Source: Rossellomorea vietnamensis NBRC 101237
GTDB lineage: Bacteria > Bacillota > Bacilli > Bacillales > Bacillaceae_B
Length of the DNA: 34,764 nucleotides
NCBI RefSeq assembly: GCF_001591825.1
Contig: NZ_BCVQ01000041.1
Location: 1 to 34,764 of the forward strand
Direction: 5' to 3'
Part shown: in pieces, positions 15,648 to 24,772 of the stretch
Numbering within the stretch: position 1 is the first letter of the stretch
Layout: every line of letters begins with the position of its first letter
The notes under the pieces: model-generated
Databases searched by the model: none
Seen by the model: the letters and a program-made list of their open reading frames with translations, nothing else
Told to the model about the DNA's origin: nothing
Position numbers and translations under genes: made by a program

Positions 15648-17216
15648 TTACATTAGGCTATATAATCGGATATCAGGATTTTTATCATTGAACCATCTCA
15701 TGGCAAAATCGTTTTCAAAAAGGAAAACAAGATTATCATGTCGATCCTTGACCAGCATGCTTCTGGAGCTTGACATAGTCTCCTTGACATCTTCTTCGTT
15801 TTCAATCCACCGGGCAATTTTAGATCCGATCGGTTCCATTTTCACATCAACGTTATATTCATTCTTCATCCTGTGCTCAAATACTTCAAATTGAAGTTGA
15901 CCAACCGCACCAAGAATGATATCTTCCGTACGTGTTTTATAATACTGGATGGCTCCTTCTTGTACAAGCTGAAGGATCCCTTTTTGGAAATGCTTCTGCT
16001 TCATCACGTTTTTAGCTGTGACACGGACAAAGAGTTCAGGGGTAAATTGAGGCAGCTTTTCATACTGAAAACCCTGCTTTCCCTGGACGAGTGTATCACC
16101 GATTTGATACGTACCCGTGTCATATACCCCGATGATATCCCCACTGACCGCTTCATTCACCGTACTCCGATCATCTGCAAGAAACTGGGTGGATTGCGCC
16201 AATTTAATCGACTTTCCTGTACGGGATAGATTGACCGTCATCCCCCTCTCGAATTGACCTGAGCAAATACGGACAAAGGCAATCCGGTCCCGGTGAGCAG
16301 GGTTCATATTGGCTTGAATCTTGAATACAAACCCGGAGAAATCCTGTGCTGTCGGCTCAATCTCTCCAGCATCGGAATTCCTTGGCTGCGGTGATGGAGC
16401 AAACTGTAAGTATGTTTCCAGAAATGTTTGAACACCGAAATTGGTTAATGCACTTCCGAAAAAGACTGGAGATAATTCTCCATTCGCTATGCGTTCACGG
16501 GAAAACTGGTTTCCAGCTTCATTCAGCAACAAAACATCTTCAAGAGTTTGATTATAGAGATTGCTTTCTTTAAGAGGATGTTCTCCCTCTATTTCACCTT
16601 CATCATTTAATGGAATAAAGCGATCATCTTCTTCTACTCGAAATTGCTCGATGCGATTATGAAAGCGATCATAGATTCCTAAGAATTCTTTCCCCATACC
16701 TATCGGCCAGTTCATTGGATACGATTGAATTCCCAGTACTTCTTCAAGCTCTTCCAATAACTCAAGTGGTTCCCGACCTTGGCGATCAAGCTTATTGATG
16801 AAGGTGAAGATTGGAATGCCTCTCATTCGACAAACTTTGAATAGTTTCAAGGTTTGTGCTTCAATCCCTTTCGCTGAATCGATGATCATCACAGCGCTGT
16901 CAACCGCCATCAATGTTCGATAGGTGTCTTCGGAAAAGTCCTGGTGACCTGGTGTATCCAGGATATTCACACGATAATCATCATAATCGAAGGCCATGAC
17001 AGAAGAAGTGACTGAAATCCCCCTCTGCTTCTCGATTTCCATCCAGTCAGATGTTGCAAACTTACCTGATTTCTTTCCTTTAACTGTTCCAGCGGCGCGA
17101 ATCGCTCCTCCGAATAATAGAAGTTGTTCTGTTAAGGTTGTTTTCCCAGCATCCGGGTGGGAAATGATGGCGAAAGTCCGTCTTGACTGAACTTCCTGTA
17201 TAAAGTCTATTTTCAT
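15648..17216 (-). CDS. prfC: Peptide chain release factor 3
   Basis: A 522-residue translational GTPase that recycles RF1/RF2 from the ribosome after peptide release. The G motifs are clear: [13 protein letters not shown] (G1, about residues 20-32), the RGISVTSS switch, [13 protein letters not shown] (G3, about 92-104), NKLD (G4, about 146-149) and SAKG-type loops. The length is typical for RF3 (about 520-530), and the C-terminal block with [14 protein letters not shown] is RF3-specific, separating it from EF-G and TypA. The ATG at 17216 has AAAGGA 8 nt upstream. As I recall B. subtilis 168 lacks RF3, so its presence is a modest taxonomic marker. It is a single gene with a promoter in the 121-nt gap upstream and its own terminator. 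Confidence 0.96.
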   Translation of the reverse strand: MKIDFIQEVQSRRTFAIISHPDAGKTTLTEQLLLFGGAIRAAGTVKGKKSGKFATSDWMEIEKQRGISVTSSVMAFDYDDYRVNILDTPGHQDFSEDTYRTLMAVDSAVMIIDSAKGIEAQTLKLFKVCRMRGIPIFTFINKLDRQGREPLELLEELEEVLGIQSYPMNWPIGMGKEFLGIYDRFHNRIEQFRVEEDDRFIPLNDEGEIEGEHPLKESNLYNQTLEDVLLLNEAGNQFSRERIANGELSPVFFGSALTNFGVQTFLETYLQFAPSPQPRNSDAGEIEPTAQDFSGFVFKIQANMNPAHRDRIAFVRICSGQFERGMTVNLSRTGKSIKLAQSTQFLADDRSTVNEAVSGDIIGVYDTGTYQIGDTLVQGKQGFQYEKLPQFTPELFVRVTAKNVMKQKHFQKGILQLVQEGAIQYYKTRTEDIILGAVGQLQFEVFEHRMKNEYNVDVKMEPIGSKIARWIENEEDVKETMSSSRSMLVKDRHDNLVFLFENDFAMRWFNDKNPDIRLYSLM

Positions 17217-17337
17217 TCATAAAATCCTTTCTCGTCATTCTCACTTTCTCATCATATTCGTTCTAAAGTAACAATGCAACAAAGAATGGAATAAGAAGCC
17301 ATGGTTTACCGCTTTCAAAAGAATGTTAAGTCGTTTG

Positions 17338-17571
17338 TTACATCTCAGTGGTCCATTGGACAATTCGAGAACTTAATGTTTCCGCTGTTTCCTTTGGAAT
17401 CCTTTCCATTAATGAATGGAGCAATTTGGATTGGATCTCTTCATCCCCATAAAAGAAAGAATACGACCATTCGATGCTAGGTACCGCAATCAAAAAGAAC
17501 TCTTCTTTCTTGTTTTCATATATATATACTTTTTGTTCCAATCCTTCCAAAAAATTTTTTCTGATCTTCAT
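17338..17571 (-). CDS. YueH-like small protein
   Basis: A 77-residue cytosolic protein that resembles the YueH family of Bacillus (MKIRK start, VYIYENKKEEFFLIAVPSIEWS core, acidic middle, and a C-terminal helix ending in RIVQWTTEM). Its function is unknown. The frame continues to 17610, but the ATG at 17571 has AGGGG 8 nt upstream and matches the family start. It stands alone, divergent from the nucleoside transporter. No obvious terminator is visible before prfC. Confidence 0.75.
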   Translation of the reverse strand: MKIRKNFLEGLEQKVYIYENKKEEFFLIAVPSIEWSYSFFYGDEEIQSKLLHSLMERIPKETAETLSSRIVQWTTEM

Positions 17572-17661
17572 TATTGTATCCCCTTTCATGAAAACGCTGT
17601 ATTTGCGCATACTATTGACGATGTTGTCCGTACAACTTTCGACAAATCTTGCAATTGTAGG

Positions 17662-17690
17662 TTGTCAGACGTCTGAAAGAATTGTAAAAT
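17662..17690 (+). promoter_or_regulatory. Promoter of the nucleoside transporter with palindromic spacer
   Basis: TTGTCA (17662-17667), a 17-nt spacer and TAAAAT (17685-17690). The perfect 12-bp palindrome TCAGACGTCTGA (17666-17677) begins inside the -35 and fills most of the spacer, placed like a repressor operator. Confidence 0.6.
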
Positions 17691-17742
17691 AAAAACCCGA
17701 AAGCATCAAGTTTCAATCATACTTATCGAAGAGGTGAAAGAA

Positions 17743-18960
17743 TTGCAATATTTATGGGGTATCATGGGTATCATTGTCGTTATGGGAATTGCATTTGCAT
17801 TTTCTAAGAACAAAAAGCGGGTTAATGTCAGAACAGTCCTTGGAGGACTTGCCATACAGTTATTTTTCGCTTTTATCGTGTTAAAGACGTCTTGGGGACA
17901 GGACGCCCTTAAAGGATTGACCGAAGTGGTGAATGCCATCATCAATTATTCCAACGAGGGGATCACGTTCCTATTTGGAGGACTTTACACTGAGGAATCA
18001 AACATTGCGTTCATCTTTGCATTCAATGTCCTTCCTGTTGTTATTTTCTTCTCAGCTTTAATTTCAGTTCTTTATTATCTTAAAATCATGCAATTTTTCA
18101 TTAAGATTTTAGGCGGCGGTTTGTCTAAACTGTTGGGAACTAGGAAAGCGGAATCATTGTCTGCCGCAGCGAATATTTTTGTCGGACAAACAGAAGCACC
18201 ATTAGTCGTAAGGCCTTTCTTAGCGAAAATGACTGAATCTGAACTTTTCGCCGTCATGACAGGAGGATTGGCATCCGTAGCCGGATCTGTCCTGGTTGGT
18301 TACTCTCTTTTAGGAGTTCCACTGGAATACTTACTTGCTGCAAGCTTCATGGCTGCGCCTGCAGGACTTGTCATGGCCAAGTTATTCGTCCCTGAAACAG
18401 ACGAATCTCCAGAACCTGAAGCGTTAGAAATGGAAGCGGATTCGGAATCAGCGAATGTGATCGATGCTGCCGCCAACGGTGCAAGCGTAGGTCTGCAACT
18501 GGCTTTAAACATCGGAGCTATGCTACTTGCCTTCATCGCTCTTGTCGCCTTGATCAATGGATTACTTGGATTAGTGGGTGGATGGTTTGGATTTGACAGC
18601 CTTTCACTTCAGCTTATTCTTGGTTACGTATTTGCACCACTTGCCTTCGCAATCGGAGTACCATGGCATGAAGCAGTTACAGCAGGAAACTTCATTGGGC
18701 AGAAACTTGTCATCAATGAATTTGTTGCGTATTCAGCTTTCGCTCCGGAAATCGGGAACCTGTCCGATAAAACAGTCGCGATTATTTCCTTCGCATTATG
18801 CGGTTTCGCCAATCTTTCCTCACTTGGGATATTACTTGGCGGACTAGGTAACCTTGCACCAAACCGCAGAGGAGATATTGCTCGCTTAGGATTAAGAGCA
18901 GTTGCTGCAGGTGCACTTGCTTCATTATTAAGTGCTGCCATTGCCGGGATGTTCATTTAA
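17743..18960 (+). CDS. Concentrative nucleoside transporter (NupC/NupG, CNT family)
   Basis: A 405-residue cation-coupled nucleoside importer. CNT signatures are NIFVGQTEAPLVV (about residues 146-158), EGITFLFGGLYT near 70, NEFVAYSAF near 325, and CGFANLSSLGILLGGLG near 352, which belong to the nucleoside- and cation-binding re-entrant loops. The start is TTG at 17743: GAGGTGA sits 5 nt upstream, and the resulting MQYLWGIMGII aligns with B. subtilis NupC. An in-frame GTG at 17734 overlaps that ribosome site and is rejected. The substrate class (pyrimidine versus purine) cannot be told from what I see. It is monocistronic, with a promoter and possible operator upstream and a terminator downstream. 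Confidence 0.93.
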   Translation: MQYLWGIMGIIVVMGIAFAFSKNKKRVNVRTVLGGLAIQLFFAFIVLKTSWGQDALKGLTEVVNAIINYSNEGITFLFGGLYTEESNIAFIFAFNVLPVVIFFSALISVLYYLKIMQFFIKILGGGLSKLLGTRKAESLSAAANIFVGQTEAPLVVRPFLAKMTESELFAVMTGGLASVAGSVLVGYSLLGVPLEYLLAASFMAAPAGLVMAKLFVPETDESPEPEALEMEADSESANVIDAAANGASVGLQLALNIGAMLLAFIALVALINGLLGLVGGWFGFDSLSLQLILGYVFAPLAFAIGVPWHEAVTAGNFIGQKLVINEFVAYSAFAPEIGNLSDKTVAIISFALCGFANLSSLGILLGGLGNLAPNRRGDIARLGLRAVAAGALASLLSAAIAGMFI

Positions 18961-18974
18961 TTCACCGTTTCATC

Positions 18975-19009
18975 AAAGAAGCCATCCACTAGCGGATGGC
19001 TTCTTTTTC
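18975..19009. terminator. Bidirectional terminator between nup and the GGDEF gene
   Basis: Stem AAGAAGCCATCC / GGATGGCTTCTT with a 6-nt loop, followed by TTTTCTTT on the plus strand. The right arm lies within the 3' end of the convergent GGDEF gene. Confidence 0.9.
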
Positions 19010-20080
19010 TTTATGGGGTGAAGGGTGACCCGGCATGAACATTGCACCATTTGCCAGGCAGGTCCTTTTTTTGCCCGCTTTCTTTGCCTGATACAATCGT
19101 TCGTCCGCAAGTGCGATCAGTCTTTCAGGTTCCAGGGTTTCGGTTGATTGAGACTGACCGAAGCTCATAGAGATGGCTATTGGCTCCAAATGTTTTAACT
19201 GTCCATATAATTCCTGAAGAAACCGTTTGATGTTACTCTCATCCATCTCGGGTAAGATAAAGACAAACTCCTCTCCTCCATACCTGAAGGCTCTCCCATT
19301 GTATGCTTCGGCATGAAAACGAAAGATTTCCCCTGTCTTCCGGATGACATCATCCCCCGTCAAATGGCCGTACTCATCATTCACTTTTTTGAAATCATCT
19401 ATATCTCCCAGCAATAGGATAAAGGATTCCTTCTCTTCCAACTTACTTCTGAATCTTTCCTGAAACGAACGATGATTAAACAAACCTGATAAATAGTCCT
19501 TATGGGCTAGGTGATGGTAGGCTTCTTTTTGGACATAATGAGACCGCTCTCTTAACATGATCAATGCCCCGAATAAACCGATGATCCATAGAAAGAACAA
19601 GTTGGACGTCAAAGTGAAATAATGGTGGAATTGAAGGATGTTGACTGTCATAAAGCCCATCACGGCATACGCTATACTGAATACAGACAGGGAGATGAGT
19701 GCCCCCTTCGTCCTCCAGTAAATCGTTGCGTGCATCACGAATAAAATGGATATCGGATAAAGGGGACTGTGTATTCCCTGTGATAAGACCATCAGCCAAA
19801 TCAGTGCCAGAAAATCAAAGACGATCCCTGCCTTTAGTATGAATTGAAGACTGCGCTTGTCCTCCCTCGCCCGTATCAATGCAATTTGAGTCACCAGCAT
19901 ATAAATGATTCCTGATACCAATAAATAAGGGAAGACCGTTTTGTTCGTTGTAATATTTTCTGAAAATGGAGGTATGTAAAAGATGAGCGTGGCGATCAGG
20001 ACAAACAGCCATCTCAAAGTGGAAAACAATTTTTCTGTTTCATAGTCATTTAAATATAAGGAAAACTTCATATGCTTCAT
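18989..20080 (-). CDS. Membrane diguanylate cyclase (GGDEF domain)
   Basis: A 363-residue protein that would make c-di-GMP from two GTP. Residues about 20-178 carry six membrane helices, similar to small-molecule sensing modules but without a recognisable binding motif. Residues about 190-350 form the GGDEF domain: DYLSGLFNHRSFQERF, GDIDDFKKVNDEYGHLTGDD, active-site GGEEF at 268-272, ISMSFGQSQ and ADERLYQAKKAGK. No RxxD inhibitory site is seen just before GGEEF (the sequence there is AEAYNGRAFRY), so product inhibition through the usual I-site is not expected. ATG 20080 is used; an ATG three codons later is possible. An EAL protein lies about 4 kb away, but there is no shared operon. Confidence 0.92.
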   Translation of the reverse strand: MKHMKFSLYLNDYETEKLFSTLRWLFVLIATLIFYIPPFSENITTNKTVFPYLLVSGIIYMLVTQIALIRAREDKRSLQFILKAGIVFDFLALIWLMVLSQGIHSPLYPISILFVMHATIYWRTKGALISLSVFSIAYAVMGFMTVNILQFHHYFTLTSNLFFLWIIGLFGALIMLRERSHYVQKEAYHHLAHKDYLSGLFNHRSFQERFRSKLEEKESFILLLGDIDDFKKVNDEYGHLTGDDVIRKTGEIFRFHAEAYNGRAFRYGGEEFVFILPEMDESNIKRFLQELYGQLKHLEPIAISMSFGQSQSTETLEPERLIALADERLYQAKKAGKKRTCLANGAMFMPGHPSPHKEKEAIR

Positions 20081-20145
20081 TCTCTCATCTTTTAATATGT
20101 ATTATAAATTTACCAAAGATTGTGAATTCCGTCTATCCTCATCCA

Positions 20146-20182
20146 CAAAAAAACAGACCAACATTTGTCATATTGGTCTGTT
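20146..20182 (-). terminator. Terminator of the murE paralogue
   Basis: Perfect 10-bp stem AACAGACCAA / TTGGTCTGTT (20182-20173 and 20161-20152) followed leftward by a run of eight T. Confidence 0.95.
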
Positions 20183-20194
20183 CCATCATCGGGA

Positions 20195-21670
20195 TTATTC
20201 AGATATCCCGTATTTGAGCTTGCTTTCTTCCGCAGCAATCTCTTTATCGCTGTGGGGATATTTTGTATTCTCGATGATTTGATAATCCTCATGCCCTTTT
20301 CCTGCGAAGATGATGATATCTCCCGGTTCACTTACCTCGATGGCGTGTTTAACGGCTTCAGCACGATCCCCTATGAGGGCATAATGTTCATGCTGCATGC
20401 CTTTTTCCAGATCGTTCAAGATACTGTCGTATTCTTCATACCTTGGATCATCGGTGGTCAGGATGACGTAATCTGCGAGTGATGCTTTTTCTGCCATTGT
20501 CGGACGCTTTGTCTTATCACGGTTTCCACCTGTACCGACCAGGAAGATAATTTTATTCTCCTTGAACGGAAGGACGGACTGAATGGCATTTTCAATGGCA
20601 TCAGGTGTATGGGCATAATCGATGTACACAGAAAGCGGTGCCTTGATGTCCACCTTTTCCATTCGCCCATTCACCGGAGGAAGGTCACGGATGATTTCCA
20701 CAAGTCTTGTGATTTCCATGCCCCTTGCGTACAGACATGCCATGGCAGTCAGTACATTATAGACATTGAATTTCCCTAAGAGCTTCATCTCGACCTCAAA
20801 ACTTCCTTGGGGTGAATTCAACGTGAACCTCGTCATATCATTGAAATATTCAATATCCACCGCCTTGAAGTCTGCATGAGCGTCAAGCCCGTAACTGATG
20901 ACTTCATGTGGAGTCATGTAGCTGTAACGGTGATACCATTCATCATCCGCATTCAGGATGACATACTTTGGATCTTGAAGGTCCTGCCCCAACTGGGAGA
21001 ATAAGAGACCTTTCGCATACCCGTAATGCTCCATCGTCCCATGATAATCCAAGTGATCATGACTTAGGTTTGTAAATGCGACCACATCAAAGTCGATTCC
21101 CCATAGTCTACCGAGTGCCAGTCCGTGAGAGGATACCTCCAGGGTGAAGTTTTCAATCTTACGGTCCAGTGCACTTTGCATCATCTGTTGATTCGTTAAA
21201 TTATCGCATGTCGTATTTTCACTGGGAAGCAATTCCCCATTCAGATTAAACCCGATCGTTCCGGATAATGCAGAACTCTGACCAGCTCGTTTTAGGATGG
21301 AATGGATCAGGTTACTGACCGTGGTCTTTCCATTAGTGCCCGTCACACCGAAAACGGTAAGTTTCTGAGAAGGATAATCATAATATTTATTCGATAATTG
21401 AGCCAAAGCTTTGAATGTATCTTTTACTACGACTAATGCCGCCTTGCTTAAATCAATATCAAGCTGCTTTTCAGCCACGATTAAAGTCGCACCTTTTTCA
21501 ACGGCCATTGCAGCGAAATCATGCCCATCCACTGTATAACCTCTCGTACATACAAACATGGTGCCTTTTGTCACTTTCCTGGAATCGACGTGAATGTCCG
21601 TTATCTCAGGAGGAAGTTCACCGTATACCGTTTTTAATTTAATGCTTTCTAACAGATTATATGTAATCAT
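20195..21670 (-). CDS. murE: MurE-type Mur ligase (UDP-MurNAc-tripeptide synthetase), stand-alone
   Basis: A 491-residue ATP-dependent Mur ligase of the MurE group, which adds the third residue (normally meso-diaminopimelate in bacilli) to UDP-MurNAc-L-Ala-D-Glu. It has the N-terminal UDP-substrate domain with DSRKVTKGTMFVCTRG, the P-loop GVTGTNGKTT (108-117), LEVSSHGLALGRL, FTNLSHDHLDYHGTMEHYGYAKGLLF with the carbamylated-lysine position, YIDYAHTPDA, GTGGNRDKTKRP, and the C-terminal GKGHEDYQI. The amino-acid selectivity motif reads DDPR (407-410), where DAP-adding enzymes usually have DNPR. It is not in a dcw division cluster, so it is probably a second murE copy with a specialised role. The ATG at 21670 has GAGGT 7 nt upstream. 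Confidence 0.9.
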   Translation of the reverse strand: MITYNLLESIKLKTVYGELPPEITDIHVDSRKVTKGTMFVCTRGYTVDGHDFAAMAVEKGATLIVAEKQLDIDLSKAALVVVKDTFKALAQLSNKYYDYPSQKLTVFGVTGTNGKTTVSNLIHSILKRAGQSSALSGTIGFNLNGELLPSENTTCDNLTNQQMMQSALDRKIENFTLEVSSHGLALGRLWGIDFDVVAFTNLSHDHLDYHGTMEHYGYAKGLLFSQLGQDLQDPKYVILNADDEWYHRYSYMTPHEVISYGLDAHADFKAVDIEYFNDMTRFTLNSPQGSFEVEMKLLGKFNVYNVLTAMACLYARGMEITRLVEIIRDLPPVNGRMEKVDIKAPLSVYIDYAHTPDAIENAIQSVLPFKENKIIFLVGTGGNRDKTKRPTMAEKASLADYVILTTDDPRYEEYDSILNDLEKGMQHEHYALIGDRAEAVKHAIEVSEPGDIIIFAGKGHEDYQIIENTKYPHSDKEIAAEESKLKYGISE

Positions 21671-21807
21671 TCTTTTACCTCGTTTTAAGTTAATTGTGTT
21701 TTTATTTTATCTTAACATCTAAGCTTTGATAAGAGAAATACCTCCTAAAATCAAAACAAATTTTCATCACACAAATGTCACCATACCCGGTTACCATTTA
21801 CCCCAAA

Positions 21808-21848
21808 CAAAAAAAGCCTTCCATCACCTATAAGAAGATGATGGAAGA
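21808..21848 (-). terminator. Terminator of the M42 peptidase gene
   Basis: Stem CTTCCATCA / TGATGGAAG (21847-21839 and 21826-21818), extended by GC pairing, and followed leftward by TTTTTTTG. Confidence 0.92.
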
Positions 21849-21856
21849 CTGCTTGT

Positions 21857-22912
21857 TCATTCAATGACCATCCTGGATTGAACGTAATGCCAAAGCAAAT
21901 TTTCCGTGTGAAGAATGGAGGATTCATGTGTGCGTTCGTATGCATGTGACGCATCGATCCCTGCCCCTATCAATCCATGGACAATATCAAACCCTGCCCG
22001 TATGGCAGCGGAGGCATCTGAACCATAGTAAGGATAAATATCCACTTTATAGTCAATCCCATTCTCTTCAGCCAATGAGACTAAATGCTTGCGCAGACCG
22101 TAGTGATAAGGTCCGCTTGAATCCTTCGCACAAATCGACACGGTAAACTCATCCGTGGATTGACCGTCACCGATCGCACCCATATCGACTGCCAGATATT
22201 CAATCGTTTCGTCAGGAATATTCGAATTTCCGCCATAACCGATTTCTTCATTATTTGAAATCAGAAAATGGGTCGTATAAGGAAGCGTGATTCCTTCGGA
22301 TTGAATATGGCGTATCAACTGCATAAGCATCCCTACACTTGCTTTATCATCCAGGTGACGGGATTTTATGAACCCGCTTTCCGTGATTTCAGCACGGGGA
22401 TCGAATGAAACGAAATCCCCAACCTCTATTCCCAACTCTCTTACATCTTTAGCATTCCGTACTTTTTCGTCGATCCGGACTTCTATATTCGTTTCGTCCC
22501 GTTTTGCTTCGCCTGCATTTTTGTAGACATGGACAGAGGTTTGATGCATGAGAATCGTTCCACTGTAGGATTTGCCTGTAGATGTTTCTATCCTGCAGTA
22601 CTCCCCTTCCACCGCATTCCATCTGAATCCACCAATCATGGATAACCGTAGACGTCCATCACTTTTGATTTCCTTGACCATGGCACCTAATGCATCGACA
22701 TGTGCCGTGAGCATGCGATGCCTCGATGTATCTTCACCAGGCAGGGTGATGATAAGGGCACCTTTTCGATTCCTTTTCATTTCCAACTGTAAGTCGGTGA
22801 AATATTCCTCAACAAAATTCATGATTGTATCCGTGTTCCCTGAAGGACTTGGGATTTCCACAAGTTCCTTTATCAATTGAATGGTTTTCTTCGTATCTGG
22901 ATATGTATTCAT
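21857..22912 (-). CDS. M42-family metallo-aminopeptidase (YtoP/FrvX-like)
   Basis: A 351-residue cytosolic zinc/cobalt aminopeptidase or deblocking-type peptidase of family M42. Metal and catalytic residues follow the family order: H in TAHVDALG (about residue 70), bridging D in RHLDDKAS (about 190), the E pair in SNNEEIGYGG (about 223-224), D in AVDMGAIGDG (about 246) and H in ERTHESS (about 331). The inserted dimerisation domain covers roughly residues 75-180. It belongs to the same clan as the M18/M20 peptidases but with M42 spacing. The ATG at 22912 has GGGAGGGAG 4-5 nt upstream. It is a single gene, with its own terminator. Confidence 0.92.
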   Translation of the reverse strand: MNTYPDTKKTIQLIKELVEIPSPSGNTDTIMNFVEEYFTDLQLEMKRNRKGALIITLPGEDTSRHRMLTAHVDALGAMVKEIKSDGRLRLSMIGGFRWNAVEGEYCRIETSTGKSYSGTILMHQTSVHVYKNAGEAKRDETNIEVRIDEKVRNAKDVRELGIEVGDFVSFDPRAEITESGFIKSRHLDDKASVGMLMQLIRHIQSEGITLPYTTHFLISNNEEIGYGGNSNIPDETIEYLAVDMGAIGDGQSTDEFTVSICAKDSSGPYHYGLRKHLVSLAEENGIDYKVDIYPYYGSDASAAIRAGFDIVHGLIGAGIDASHAYERTHESSILHTENLLWHYVQSRMVIE

Positions 22913-22969
22913 TTGTCTCCCTCCCTTCCCATATTATACCGCCAACTGCAACACGACTACAAATACTGT

Positions 22970-23206
22970 TTACCGAATATTCCATCGAATGCCCCTGGAT
23001 TTCTTCATACCTTCCCTTTCGAACTTCTTTCGTTTCTTCTTAATGAATGGGTGAAGGAAACCACATTTATCACAGCTGTACATGACCATATCCCCTCCCA
23101 CTCTCTGTCCCGTAAGGTTCCATTTTGCTTCTCCATACTCTTCTTTCATGTATAATTCGTTTTCTGTCAAACTAGAATGACCGCAATACAAACACCCAGT
23201 GAACAA
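22970..23206 (-). CDS. Small protein with two CxxC motifs, function unknown
   Basis: A 78-residue protein with CLYCG near the N-terminus and SCDKCGF near residue 45, a pattern of one four-cysteine zinc ribbon. The C-terminal third is strongly basic (KKKRKKFEREGMKKSRG), suggesting nucleic-acid contact, though this is inference. I do not recognise a named family. The start is uncertain: TTG at 23206 has GGTGG 5 nt upstream, while GTG at 23215 (three residues longer) overlaps that ribosome site. It is upstream of the M42 gene on the same strand with a 57-nt gap, so co-transcription is possible. Confidence 0.65.
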   Translation of the reverse strand: MFTGCLYCGHSSLTENELYMKEEYGEAKWNLTGQRVGGDMVMYSCDKCGFLHPFIKKKRKKFEREGMKKSRGIRWNIR

Positions 23207-23336
23207 TTTTTCCACCGCCCTTTTTGTACATGCCTATGAAAAGAACGGGGATACTATGAAAGGATTTGGAAAAAAGTTTACTCATCTCCCTTTTCTGCCT
23301 GGCCTAATCATATGTTAAAAATACAGGAGTGATAAC

Positions 23337-24728
23337 GTGAACTCATCTACATTAGAACGTTTACCTCAAGGTAAAAAACATCCCAAAGGTCTTTATCTGT
23401 TATTCTTTACAGAATTATGGGAACGGTATAGTTACTATGGAATGAGGGCGCTCCTCGTTCTGTACTTGACGACAGCCTTTGTAAGCGGTGGCTTGGGGGT
23501 CGATCCCGCAAAAGCATTGTCCATTTATGGTATTTATACCGGCAGTGTCTACTTTACCCCTATATTAGGAGGATGGCTGACGGATCGATATATCGGGCTG
23601 CGGAAAGCGATCACCATTGGTGGAATCACCATGGCATGTGGAGATTTCACTATTTTTCTGACCCACTCCCAAATCGGCTTATATGCAGGACTTGCCCTCC
23701 TCGTTCTTGGGAACGGTTTTTTCAAACCGAATATTTCCACACTCGTAGGGGAGCTATACCCACGGAACGATAAACGAAAAGATGCCGCCTTTACCATTTT
23801 TTACATGGGAATCAACCTGGGAGCATTATTCGCCCCCCTCATTGCAGGTTTTCTTGCAGAGGACCTGTTCCTTACCACCATGAGGGACGGAACGATGCAT
23901 TATGGATTCAAATGGGCATTCCTTGCCTCCTCCATCGGAATGATCACCGGGCAGATCATCTTTAGTACGTTAAACAATAAATACCTGGGGGAAGTAGGGT
24001 TGAAACCAAATAAACTGTTGGCGGAAGAAGCCAATGAAGACAGGAATGTACCTTTGACCAAAAAGGAAAAGCAGCGTACCACTGCCATTCTCATCCTTGC
24101 ATGCTTTGTCGTATTTTTCTGGGCAGGATTTGAACAGGCAGGGAGCTCTTTCACTCTTTACACAAAAAATTTCATTGATCGTGACGTGTTTGGTTATACC
24201 ATTCCCGTTGCTTGGTTCCAGTCCGTCAATCCATTATTCATCGTCATCCTGGCACCGATCCTTTCAAGTGTCTGGTTACGACTTTCCCGATCGAAAAGGG
24301 GCGATCTAAATATGACCACAAAGATGGGAATCGGAATGATCCTACTCGGTCTGGGGTTCATGATCCTCATACCTGCAGTCATGCAAACCGGTTCAGATGA
24401 ACAAAACATCACAGTAAAAGCCAATCTCCTGTTCATCGTCTTTACGTATTTGCTTCATACGCTGGGGGAATTATTTCTGTCCCCTGTCGGTTTATCTCTC
24501 GTCAGTAAAGTCGCCCCTGTAAAGATCGCCTCCCTCCTGATGGGGGTTTGGATGGCTGCCATAGGGGTGGCAAGCTTACTTGCAGGTCAACTTGCTTCCC
24601 TCACTGCAACCCTCGGTTATTTAGAAATATTCGCCGTCATTGGCGCTGCGGCCATCATCTTGGGATTTGTATTGCTGACCATATCCAAGAAACTCGTAAT
24701 CATGATGAGGGAAGAAAATCATATATAA
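23337..24728 (+). CDS. dtpT: POT-family proton-coupled di/tripeptide transporter (DtpT-like)
   Basis: A 463-residue major facilitator protein that imports di- and tripeptides with protons. It has the ExxER proton-coupling motif in FTELWERYSYYGMRALLVLYL (about residues 25-45), the GGWLTDRYIGLRKAI loop, the PTR2 signature region FYMGINLGALFAPLIAG (about 155-171), and NPLFIVILAPILSSVW in helix 7-8. The C-terminal bundle holds LGELFLSPVGLSLVSKVAP. About 14 helices fit the bacterial POT layout. The start is GTG at 23337, with AGGAG 7 nt upstream. It is a single gene ending in a strong GC-rich terminator shared with the convergent yihY-type gene. Confidence 0.93.
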   Translation: MNSSTLERLPQGKKHPKGLYLLFFTELWERYSYYGMRALLVLYLTTAFVSGGLGVDPAKALSIYGIYTGSVYFTPILGGWLTDRYIGLRKAITIGGITMACGDFTIFLTHSQIGLYAGLALLVLGNGFFKPNISTLVGELYPRNDKRKDAAFTIFYMGINLGALFAPLIAGFLAEDLFLTTMRDGTMHYGFKWAFLASSIGMITGQIIFSTLNNKYLGEVGLKPNKLLAEEANEDRNVPLTKKEKQRTTAILILACFVVFFWAGFEQAGSSFTLYTKNFIDRDVFGYTIPVAWFQSVNPLFIVILAPILSSVWLRLSRSKRGDLNMTTKMGIGMILLGLGFMILIPAVMQTGSDEQNITVKANLLFIVFTYLLHTLGELFLSPVGLSLVSKVAPVKIASLLMGVWMAAIGVASLLAGQLASLTATLGYLEIFAVIGAAAIILGFVLLTISKKLVIMMREENHI

Positions 24729-24731
24729 AAA

Positions 24732-24772
24732 CAAGAAATCGCCCGGCACTATAGCCGGGCGATTTCTATTTC
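24732..24772. terminator. Bidirectional terminator between dtpT and the YihY gene
   Basis: Perfect 13-bp stem GAAATCGCCCGGC / GCCGGGCGATTTC (24735-24747 and 24754-24766) with a 6-nt loop. T-rich sequence follows on both strands. Confidence 0.93.
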
